In this document: piece after piece, positions 1-6,375 of the stretch | Position numbering within the stretch: the first letter of the stretch is position 1 | Layout of the letters: each line of letters begins with the position of its first letter | Assembly (NCBI GenBank): GCA_017549665.1 | Contig: JAFYUD010000086.1 | Location: 1-28,196, forward strand | Direction of reading: 5' to 3' | From: Clostridia bacterium | GTDB taxonomy: Bacteria; Bacillota_A; Clostridia; Oscillospirales; Acutalibacteraceae | DNA: 28,196 bases | The notes under the pieces: generated by a model | What the model was told of the DNA's origin: nothing | The model's database searches: none | The model's input: only the letters and a program-made list of their open reading frames with translations | Translations under genes and position numbers: made by a program

Positions 1-1
1 C

Positions 2-163
2 AGACAGGCTATGGCTTATGTCACAAAGGAAGATGTAGTTAAGAAGCTGTTTGACGAAATAGCTCCCAAGTACAAAGAGGTCAATGGCGGTTATTGCCGT
101 ATAATCAAGACAGGTCCCCGTCGTGGTGACGCAGCAGAGATGTGTATCATCGAGCTTGTCTGA
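2..163 (+). CDS. rplQ: 50S ribosomal protein L17, C-terminal part
   Basis: Only the last 53 codons lie in the window; the gene begins before base 1. The translation runs from [13 protein letters not shown] to a C-terminus with [20 protein letters not shown], which is the conserved end of bacterial L17 (the RxGD.A.M..IEL block). L17 sits at the polypeptide exit region of the large subunit and is normally the last gene of the rpsM-rpsK-rpsD-rpoA-rplQ operon. An intrinsic terminator follows within 20 bases, which fits an operon end. Identification is secure; the 5' part cannot be judged. Confidence 0.95.
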   Translation, partial: RQAMAYVTKEDVVKKLFDEIAPKYKEVNGGYCRIIKTGPRRGDAAEMCIIELV

Positions 164-180
164 TAACCAATAATAAATTA

Positions 181-207
181 AGGTGCCCGCAAGGACACCT
201 TTTTTTA
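181..207 (+). terminator. Intrinsic terminator of the rplQ operon
   Basis: A hairpin AGGTGcCC/GGaCACCT with a short CGCAA-type loop is followed by seven T. It lies 17 bases after the rplQ stop and separates the ribosomal operon from the next gene. Confidence 0.88.
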
Positions 208-244
208 TTTTACTTATAATTATTAAAAATATATAAAATTTTCC

Positions 245-273
245 TTGAAAATTGAATTTGTTTGTGTTATAGT
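245..273 (+). promoter_or_regulatory. Sigma-A promoter of the 311-2149 gene
   Basis: TTGAAA at 245-250, a 17-base spacer, and TATAGT at 268-273, the latter preceded by TGT (an extended -10). The ribosome binding site CGGAGGT lies just before the ATG at 311. All elements are close to consensus, so strong expression is expected. Confidence 0.8.
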
Positions 274-310
274 ATATTCGTATAATAACCACTAAACGGA
301 GGTATACAAA

Positions 311-2149
311 ATGACTATGAAATTCAAAAAAGTCATCAGCATCGTTCTTGCTGTTCTTATGACATTCAGCGTTTTCGGCGTTGTTTCATTTGCAGAAGAA
401 ACTCCTGCTGCTGATTACACAGCTGAGCTTATCGCTGCGTCAACAAATGCAGACGAAAAAGTTGCTACAATCATTCTCCCCGGCATCGGTCAGTCCGATT
501 CAACTTACGTTAAGGAAGACGGCTCTACAGTAAGCGGCGGTCTTGTTCTTCTTGACACAGACGGCATCATCATGCCCGTTGTTACAAAGCTTGCATGGCC
601 CCTTCTCAAGTCAATCGGCACACAGACTGCTGATCCCACTCTTCAGGATGTAGTTCATGACGTAATTTCCGATCTTTTCTACATTCAGGCTTCAAATCCC
701 GACGGTACAGCTAAGGAAGAGCTTATTCTTACAAGATATCCCTACGCTCTTTCTCAGTATGAAGAAGACGATCACAGCTGGTTCTACAGAATGTTCCCCA
801 TGGAGCCCGTAGTTGAAGCTATGAACGCTACATACGGCGCAACAGATCCCGAATACAATGCTGAAGATTACATCTATCTTTCAACATTCCAGCTTATTTC
901 AGATCCTTACCTTTCAGCTAAGGAACTCAAGGATTTCATTGCTATGGTTAAGGAGCAGACAGGTTGCGAAAAGGTTAACCTTGTTCCCATCAGCCTTGGC
1001 GGTACAATCCTTACAGCTTACCTTCAGATGATTCAGGAAGAGTACAATGGTGATTTCTCAGATATCAACAAGATCATCAATATCGTTGCATGTCTCAACG
1101 GTACAGACCTCTTCTCAGACTTCTTCGCAAGAGAATGGAATCTTGCAGACGAATTCCTTTATGATGAATACATCGACCTTATCGTTGAAGCAAACGGTAT
1201 GGAAGCATACATGGGCAGCCTTATCAAGATTGCTCTTAAGATAATTCCCAAGGAAGCTCTTTATGCAATCCTTTCAGGTGCAATCGAAGGCCTTCTTGAC
1301 ACAATGTTTGTTAACTGTCCTCAGTTCTGGGCAATGGTTACTAAGGAAAGATACGAAGGTCTTGCAGACAGATACCTTGTTGGTGAAAAGTATGCAACTC
1401 TCCGTAAGACAACTGACTGGTTCCAGAACGCAAGAATGAACCTTGTTGATAACCTTAATTATGTTAAGGATAACTACGGTGTTGTAACATACTCAGTTGC
1501 AGCATACGGTCTCCAGTTCACAGACGGTGAATACAACTTCTTCGGTATTGCAGGTTCATCTGCAACAACAAACTCTGACGGTATCATCAACATCAGCTCA
1601 GCTTCTCTCGGTGCAAGCTTTGTTGTTCCCGGCGCAAAGTATGAAAACGCAGTTATGCCTTCACCCGACGGCGAACTTGACATTTCAACATGTGCATTCC
1701 CCGAAACAACATGGTTCTTTGATAACCAGCATCACGAAGTAGGCAGAAACGACGTTATCCTTAAGCTTCTCGGTCAGATCCTTGTCGGCAACATTACAGA
1801 CGTAAACTCATCTGCAAAGTTCCCCCAGTTCAACTACGGCCGTGTAACAAGAAACCTTACAAGAGATGGTTGGCTTATGGATCAGGCTGCTGAAGTTATC
1901 GCAAATGAAGAAGGTCTCTATACTCAGGAGCAGATCGACACAGTTAAGCCCGTATACGAAAAGGCTGTAGCTATGCTCGAAAATACTCTTCTTAATGAGA
2001 ACTCAGCTGCTGAAGCAGAAGCAATGATCGTTGAGCTTAACAATGCTCTTGCATGTACAGGTCTTACATCAGTAGATAACGGTCCTGACGCAACAACAAT
2101 ACTTCTCAACAAGGCTGCTGCTATCGCAGAAAAAGCTGTTGTCGGCTGA
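311..2149 (+). CDS. Secreted lipase-like alpha/beta-hydrolase
   Basis: 612 residues. A signal peptide covers about residues 1-28 (basic start, hydrophobic core, FAEE after it), so the protein is exported. The body resembles the alpha/beta-hydrolase lipase/acyltransferase group. An early strand leads to LPGIGQSDS, and a nucleophile elbow VNLVPISLGGT carries Ser228, with Pro in place of the first Gly of GxSxG. A late segment STCAFPETTWFF is followed by His474/His475, the likely catalytic His region. Residues from about 540 to the end look helical, like a FIVAR-type repeat. The substrate is unknown. The gene has its own promoter and terminator. A paralog with a dockerin lies at 6376-8241 and shares the LWAMV/FWAMV and STCA.P..TWF blocks. 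Signal peptide and fold are likely; hydrolase activity is inferred. Confidence 0.7.
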   Translation: MTMKFKKVISIVLAVLMTFSVFGVVSFAEETPAADYTAELIAASTNADEKVATIILPGIGQSDSTYVKEDGSTVSGGLVLLDTDGIIMPVVTKLAWPLLKSIGTQTADPTLQDVVHDVISDLFYIQASNPDGTAKEELILTRYPYALSQYEEDDHSWFYRMFPMEPVVEAMNATYGATDPEYNAEDYIYLSTFQLISDPYLSAKELKDFIAMVKEQTGCEKVNLVPISLGGTILTAYLQMIQEEYNGDFSDINKIINIVACLNGTDLFSDFFAREWNLADEFLYDEYIDLIVEANGMEAYMGSLIKIALKIIPKEALYAILSGAIEGLLDTMFVNCPQFWAMVTKERYEGLADRYLVGEKYATLRKTTDWFQNARMNLVDNLNYVKDNYGVVTYSVAAYGLQFTDGEYNFFGIAGSSATTNSDGIINISSASLGASFVVPGAKYENAVMPSPDGELDISTCAFPETTWFFDNQHHEVGRNDVILKLLGQILVGNITDVNSSAKFPQFNYGRVTRNLTRDGWLMDQAAEVIANEEGLYTQEQIDTVKPVYEKAVAMLENTLLNENSAAEAEAMIVELNNALACTGLTSVDNGPDATTILLNKAAAIAEKAVVG

Positions 2150-2165
2150 TTAATTCAATAATTTT

Positions 2166-2196
2166 AAAGGCATCTGTTAAGTCAGGTGCCTTTTTA
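2166..2196 (+). terminator. Intrinsic terminator after the lipase-like gene
   Basis: AAAGGCAtCTG pairs with CAGgTGCCTTT around a TTAAGT loop and runs into five T. It begins 16 bases after the stop codon. Confidence 0.87.
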
Positions 2197-2268
2197 ATAT
2201 TTGTTCAAGTTTCGGCAGTAAAATGGTACTGATATACAGGTTATTTTAATATTTTTTTTAAAATACTA

Positions 2269-2297
2269 TTGTATCATTATTATAATTGTAGTATAAT
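2269..2297 (+). promoter_or_regulatory. Sigma-A promoter of the first foldase gene
   Basis: TTGTAT at 2269-2274, a 17-base spacer, and a perfect TATAAT at 2292-2297. The start codon follows 45 bases downstream. Confidence 0.8.
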
Positions 2298-2342
2298 TAC
2301 TATATTATGGATTAACTACACACAGAAATGGAGCACTATCTT

Positions 2343-3956
2343 ATGGAAGATAACAAGTTGGATCCCATCCTCGGAAATGAAGAGGAAAATAACGAAATTC
2401 AGGAGGCTGTTGAAGAGGAAATTGTTGATGAAACAATTGACGAGCCTGTTGAAGATGCTGCAGACGAAACAGTCGAAGATGCTGAAGATGATGCAACTGA
2501 AAATGATGCTGATGAAGATACAGCAGAAGAAACTGTTGCTGAAGAAGCACCTAAAAAGAAGAAAAAGAAGGGCAAGGTTGCTCTGATTGTTCTTGGCAGT
2601 ATTTTTGGTGTAATCGTAGCACTTATCGGTGCGCTTTTACTTGTCGGCTGGATTACTATGCCCAAAGCAGATGTAGATCAGGTCGTACTTACAATCGGCG
2701 ATGTAGACAGTAACACAGGTGAGTTTATCAATGTTTACGGCGCATACAGCTACTATGCTTCTTACTACGGATTCTCAGAAGAAGAAGTAAAGAAATACAC
2801 TATGGAAGAGCTTACAGCCGGAAATATCTACTATATTAAGGGTATTGAAGCAGGTATGACTCTTACTGATGAAGATAAAGCAGATATTGAAGAAAATATT
2901 GCTTCTCTTACATCATCAGCTGAAAGCTACGGAATGACTGCTGAGGAGTATCTTGAGCAGAATATCTGTAACGGTTACACACTTGATGATTACAGAGCAT
3001 ATCTTGAGAAGCAGTATATTGCTCAGAAGTATTATGCTGATGAAATGGAAAAGCTTGAAGCTGAGTACAAGGATGCCGATGATAAGGTTCAGGCTGAGTA
3101 CGAAGGCGACAAGGCGGCTTATGACCTTGCAAATGTTTCATACTTCTACTTTGATTCAACAGATGAAACTGCACAGGATAAGGCAGATGCGATTGTTGAA
3201 AAAGTCAAGGGCGGTATGGATTTCGCAGCAGCAATCGTTGAAGTTTCAGGTAATGCAGACGCAACACCCGTTGATCGTCTTACAGGTGAAACAAAGTCTG
3301 TGATTTCAGGTAACTTCTCATCAGAAGCAGCTGATTGGGTATTTGAAATCAAGGACGGCAATTATGTAAACGGCAAGGGAGCTGTTACTACTCTTGTTGT
3401 TGACGATGTAGTTTATGTTCTTTATGCAGATAACAGTCCTTCTAAGAATGAAGCTGTGCCCGCAACAGTCAACTATATCAAGGTTGAAGTAGGCACAGAT
3501 ACAACAGTTAAGACTGAGGATGAGCTTAAGCTTTCAGCAAAGGCTTCTGCAACAAAGATTCTCGCTGAGTTTGAAAACGGTGAGAAGACTGAAGCAGCTT
3601 TCACAAAGCTTCAGGATGATTGCAACAGCGGTGATGACACACTTGTAACAGGTGATACATTCTCAGCTATCGTTGCAGGTGATGCAAATGATGATGCTGT
3701 AGATGCATGGGTATTTGACTCTGCACGTAAGGTCGGCGACTATGCTCTTGTTGAGGGTGACGGTTGCTACTACATTCTCTTCTACACATCAGTAAATGAA
3801 CATCCCGTCTGGTATCAGACAGCTCTTAATGTGATTCTTGAAGAAGCACGTACAGCTTGGGATGAGCAGGTCAAGGCTGAGTTTGAAGACAAGACAGTTG
3901 TTTATGACGAGGCAATTGAAGAAGCTATTGCTTACATCACATCATCTGCACAGTAA
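2343..3956 (+). CDS. Membrane-anchored parvulin-like foldase, probably without PPIase activity
   Basis: 537 residues from ATG 2343. This start is preferred over ATG 2328 because GGAG lies 9 bases before 2343 and nothing suitable lies before 2328. Residues 1-70 are extremely acidic (33 Asp/Glu, one Lys) with a loose four-residue rhythm. Then come seven Lys in residues 71-78 and one membrane helix at about 79-103, so the rest lies outside the cell. The outer part has a SurA/PrsA-like helical region (about 110-260) and two parvulin-like modules. The second module aligns with the active module of the next gene (shared W-hydrophobic and FY.SV blocks). However, it has Asn377-Tyr378 where RHILV is expected and Tyr477 where the conserved YGYHV His should be. 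It may be a chaperone only. The partner foldase is downstream with its own promoter. Confidence 0.75.
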   Translation: MEDNKLDPILGNEEENNEIQEAVEEEIVDETIDEPVEDAADETVEDAEDDATENDADEDTAEETVAEEAPKKKKKKGKVALIVLGSIFGVIVALIGALLLVGWITMPKADVDQVVLTIGDVDSNTGEFINVYGAYSYYASYYGFSEEEVKKYTMEELTAGNIYYIKGIEAGMTLTDEDKADIEENIASLTSSAESYGMTAEEYLEQNICNGYTLDDYRAYLEKQYIAQKYYADEMEKLEAEYKDADDKVQAEYEGDKAAYDLANVSYFYFDSTDETAQDKADAIVEKVKGGMDFAAAIVEVSGNADATPVDRLTGETKSVISGNFSSEAADWVFEIKDGNYVNGKGAVTTLVVDDVVYVLYADNSPSKNEAVPATVNYIKVEVGTDTTVKTEDELKLSAKASATKILAEFENGEKTEAAFTKLQDDCNSGDDTLVTGDTFSAIVAGDANDDAVDAWVFDSARKVGDYALVEGDGCYYILFYTSVNEHPVWYQTALNVILEEARTAWDEQVKAEFEDKTVVYDEAIEEAIAYITSSAQ

Positions 3957-3967
3957 AATGTAAAAAA

Positions 3968-4008
3968 GACTTGTATATTTTTCTGTGATATAGTAAAATA
4001 TACAAGTC
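3968..4008 (+). promoter_or_regulatory. Perfect 14-bp inverted repeat over the second foldase promoter
   Basis: GACTTGTATATTTT at 3968-3981 and its exact reverse complement at 3995-4008 flank a 13-base centre. The left arm contains the -35 hexamer and the right arm contains most of the -10 hexamer. This could be an operator. In readthrough RNA from the upstream gene it would form a hairpin near the 3' end, but no T tract follows on the plus strand. Confidence 0.6.
3971..3999 (+). promoter_or_regulatory. Sigma-A promoter of the second foldase gene
   Basis: TTGTAT at 3971-3976, a 17-base spacer, and TAAAAT at 3994-3999. Both hexamers lie within or overlap the inverted repeat at 3968-4008. Confidence 0.7.
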
Positions 4009-4044
4009 ATATAACATAAAAGAATGTTGAAAGGTGTTTGTTTT

Positions 4045-5871
4045 ATGGATAATAACGAGAAACAGAATCTTGACAATTATCGTCAGGAACGTAAAGAGAG
4101 AATTGCTAAGCAGAGCAAGGCAGCTGCTAAGAAGTCAAATTCTCACGAAGGCGCAAAGAGCGTTATGGGCAGAATTGTCGGCGGTGTGATTGCTGTTGCA
4201 CTTGTAGTTGCAATCCTTTTCGGCAGCCTTAACTTCTTCGGTGTGCCTCAGAGAGTTGTAAAAGCTGTTACAATTGACGGTGAATCTTACTCAATGAGTG
4301 AGCTCAGCCTCTACTATATGCAGATTTACACAAACTACGCAAACTATTCATACTCATATGATCAGCAGTATGGCGAAGGCTACGGCGCAATGCTTACAGG
4401 TTATGATTACTCAATTTCTCCTGCAAAGCAGTCAACAAAGGATGCTGACGGCAACGAAATCACATGGGATGAATTCTTCATGGATGAAGCAATCAAGAAC
4501 ATGGCTAACATCAAGAGATATCTCAAGGCTGCTAAGGATGCCGGCATTACTCTTGACGAGGCTGCTAAGGCTGAGATTCAGGAAAGTATTGACAGCATTC
4601 AGGATCAGATCGACAGCTACAAGACAACAAATCCCCAGATTGCTAACTACTCAGTAAGCGGTTTCCTTACAATTCAGTACGGTAAGGGTGTTACAGAGAG
4701 CTTCTTCAGAAAGGTTCTCGAAGAGCAGAAGATGGTTGAGCTTTATCAGCAGTCAAGACAGGATGCTCTCGGTGATGCACATACAATGGAAGAAGTTGAA
4801 GCTGTTTACGCAGCTGCTCCCTCAGATTACGACGTTGTAGACTTCAGATGGTACACAATTGACGTAAATCCTGACACAACAGACGACAGCGGTACAGAAA
4901 CAGAAGAATCTTCAGAGGAAGCAGATGCAGCTCTTGCAGCCGCAACACAGAAGGCAGAAGCATTCGTTGAAAAAGTTAAGTCAGAAGCTAACTACAATGA
5001 AGAGACTTTCAAGAAGGTTGTTCTTGACACAGTAGGTAAGGACGACAAGAACTACGAAACATATAAGCAGGAAGCTGCTACACTCCTTCAGAAAGCCACA
5101 AAGGCTACAGTCAAGTCAAATGTAAGTGAAGACGCTGCAAAGTGGTTCTTTGAGACAAACGATGACGGCGCTTATGTAAGACAGTCAGGTGATATGACTT
5201 ACTTCACAAGCACAGATAAGGAAACTGTATACATCTTCTTTGCAACAGGCACTCCCTACAGAGACGAAACAAAGCGTGTATCTGTAAGACATATTCTTGT
5301 TAAGTTCCCTGAAGCTACAACAGAAGCAACAAGTGAGGAAGCTCTCACAGGTGAGGACGAGACAGCAGTTGATACAACAGCTGTAGCTGCTGACAAGAAG
5401 GACGAATGCAAGAAGGAAGCAGAATCAATCCTTGCTGATTACAAGGCATACATCACTGAAAATCTCAACGGTGAAGCTGATGCAGAATACTTTGCAGAGC
5501 TTGCAAGCAGCCTGAGTGATGATACAGCTTCAGCAGCAGAAGGCGGTCTTATTGCAGACCTTGCAAATGACGGTCAGTATGTACCCGCATTTGAAGACTG
5601 GGCATTCTCAGAAGGCGAATTCGCAGGTCAGCCCAGAGATATCGGTACAACAGGTATCATTGAATCAGAGTACGGTTACCACGTAATGTTCTATGATTCA
5701 GTTGAAGAAAATGCAGACTGGTATCAGTCAATCATTAATTCAAAGGTAAGTGACGACTGGGAAGCTGAGCAGACAAAGTTTGAAGAAGGCTTCGCAGAAG
5801 ATGCAATTGCAAGAAAAGATAAGGTAGTTGCATGGGTCAAGGACGCTTGTCTTGACATTATCGGCGGTTAA
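4045..5871 (+). CDS. Membrane-anchored PpiC-type peptidyl-prolyl isomerase (PrsA/SurA-like foldase)
   Basis: 608 residues from ATG 4045, chosen because AAAGGTG lies 8 bases before it; ATG 4024 has no such site. Residues 1-43 form a basic cytoplasmic tail (11 Lys/Arg, 6 Asp/Glu), then one membrane helix at about 44-66, then a large extracellular part. That part has a SurA_N-like helical region (about 75-260), a degenerate parvulin-like module, and a canonical parvulin module. The canonical module has RHILV with His416, an AEGG block, the W-A-F segment and EYGYHVMFY with His546. These are the usual conserved positions of the rotamase family, so this copy is probably active in folding exported proteins. 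An acidic Thr/Ala/Glu-rich loop is inserted after RHILVKFPE. The gene has its own promoter, which overlaps a perfect dyad, and a strong terminator follows. Confidence 0.85.
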   Translation: MDNNEKQNLDNYRQERKERIAKQSKAAAKKSNSHEGAKSVMGRIVGGVIAVALVVAILFGSLNFFGVPQRVVKAVTIDGESYSMSELSLYYMQIYTNYANYSYSYDQQYGEGYGAMLTGYDYSISPAKQSTKDADGNEITWDEFFMDEAIKNMANIKRYLKAAKDAGITLDEAAKAEIQESIDSIQDQIDSYKTTNPQIANYSVSGFLTIQYGKGVTESFFRKVLEEQKMVELYQQSRQDALGDAHTMEEVEAVYAAAPSDYDVVDFRWYTIDVNPDTTDDSGTETEESSEEADAALAAATQKAEAFVEKVKSEANYNEETFKKVVLDTVGKDDKNYETYKQEAATLLQKATKATVKSNVSEDAAKWFFETNDDGAYVRQSGDMTYFTSTDKETVYIFFATGTPYRDETKRVSVRHILVKFPEATTEATSEEALTGEDETAVDTTAVAADKKDECKKEAESILADYKAYITENLNGEADAEYFAELASSLSDDTASAAEGGLIADLANDGQYVPAFEDWAFSEGEFAGQPRDIGTTGIIESEYGYHVMFYDSVEENADWYQSIINSKVSDDWEAEQTKFEEGFAEDAIARKDKVVAWVKDACLDIIGG

Positions 5872-5884
5872 TTGAATCAATCAG

Positions 5885-5912
5885 GAGCTGTCTTCGGACA
5901 GCTCTTTTTTTT
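5885..5912 (+). terminator. Intrinsic terminator after the second foldase gene
   Basis: A perfect 8-bp stem GAGCTGTC/GACAGCTC closed by a TTCG tetraloop and followed by eight T. Confidence 0.95.
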
Positions 5913-6047
5913 GTTGATTTACAACCAACTGCGTGCAGATGTGTTACGGCACATTCTGCCAAGCTGTTTTATAATAAGCAAGCTGGTCTGTTTTTATATA
6001 AAAGCGGCTTTAAAACTCACAGTGCCGATTTTAACGTATAATAGTCA

Positions 6048-6083
6048 AATCCGCCGGAGCAGATACTCCGACGGATTCTTTTT
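6048..6083 (+). terminator. Orphan hairpin with plus-strand T tract
   Basis: AATCCGcCGGAG at 6048-6059 pairs with CTCCGaCGGATT at 6066-6077 (one mismatch, six-base loop). CTTTTT follows on the plus strand. The tract is on the wrong side for the minus-strand gene at 6097-6240, and the plus-strand gene upstream already has a terminator at 5885. It may end an unrecognised plus-strand RNA or act imperfectly for the minus gene. Bases 5913-6047 show no gene. Confidence 0.55.
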
Positions 6084-6096
6084 ACGTTATATCATC

Positions 6097-6240
6097 TTAG
6101 CCGCAGCAACCGCATCCGCAACCGCTGTTGCAACCGCAGGGAGTTGTTGTGCAACCGCATGAGCAGTCATTGTTGTTAAAGAAAAGAACAATGATGATGA
6201 GGATGATGAGCCATGAGTTGTTACCACAGAGAAAGTTCAT
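6097..6240 (-). CDS. 47-residue Cys-rich membrane peptide
   Basis: 47 residues from ATG 6240, fixed by a perfect AAAGGAGGT six bases before the start; the longer reading frame upstream of this ATG has no such site. Residues 9-21 (SWLIILIIIVLFF) form one hydrophobic segment. The tail after NNND contains nine Cys between residues 26 and 46, mostly as C-G-C or C-x-C, and Cys5 makes ten in total. Similar tiny clostridial proteins with a hydrophobic stretch and a Cys/Gly tail exist, some labelled high-cysteine chorion-like in databases; that label is from memory and says nothing about function. Metal binding, disulfide cross-linking or a spore-coat role are possible. A sigma-K-like box upstream would fit the last. 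It is transcribed alone, opposite to the foldase genes. Confidence 0.8.
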   Translation of the reverse strand: MNFLCGNNSWLIILIIIVLFFNNNDCSCGCTTTPCGCNSGCGCGCCG

Positions 6241-6271
6241 TGTCTGACCTCCTTTCATTGTGTTTACACTG

Positions 6272-6300
6272 CATCTTATGCTGCTTAGCCGAAAGGTGTT
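6272..6300 (-). promoter_or_regulatory. Possible sigma-K-like promoter of the Cys-rich peptide gene
   Basis: On the minus strand AACA, a 16-base spacer and CATAAGATG. The mother-cell sigma-K pattern is mACm-N16-CATAnnnTA, so only the last base differs. The -10 end lies 31 bases from the ATG. The motif is short and could occur by chance. No good sigma-A pair was seen here. Confidence 0.35.
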
Positions 6301-6330
6301 ACACAATGATAGGGGAGTGCTTCAGGGCAC

Positions 6331-6359
6331 AAAAAACCACTACACATAAAGTGCAGTGG
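6331..6359 (-). terminator. Intrinsic terminator of the dockerin lipase-like gene
   Basis: Read on the minus strand: CCACTgCAC, a TTTAT loop, GTGtAGTGG, then six T. It begins 17 bases after the stop codon of the 6376-8241 gene. Confidence 0.87.
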
Positions 6360-6375
6360 CAAATTATTTGTTGAA

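Noticed and set aside
2328..2342. Upstream ATG as start of the first foldase
   Set aside because: No ribosome binding site precedes it, and its own GGAG bases form the site for the ATG at 2343.
5940..6000. Possible tRNA or structured RNA between the foldase terminator and 6000
   Set aside because: Only short stems with a bulge (GGCA/TGCC, CCA-GCT/AGC-TGG) can be drawn; there is no cloverleaf, CCA end or known riboswitch core.
5872..6162. A 96-residue plus-strand frame after the second foldase
   Set aside because: It begins at the terminator, has no ribosome binding site, and its end is the antisense of the Cys-rich peptide gene.
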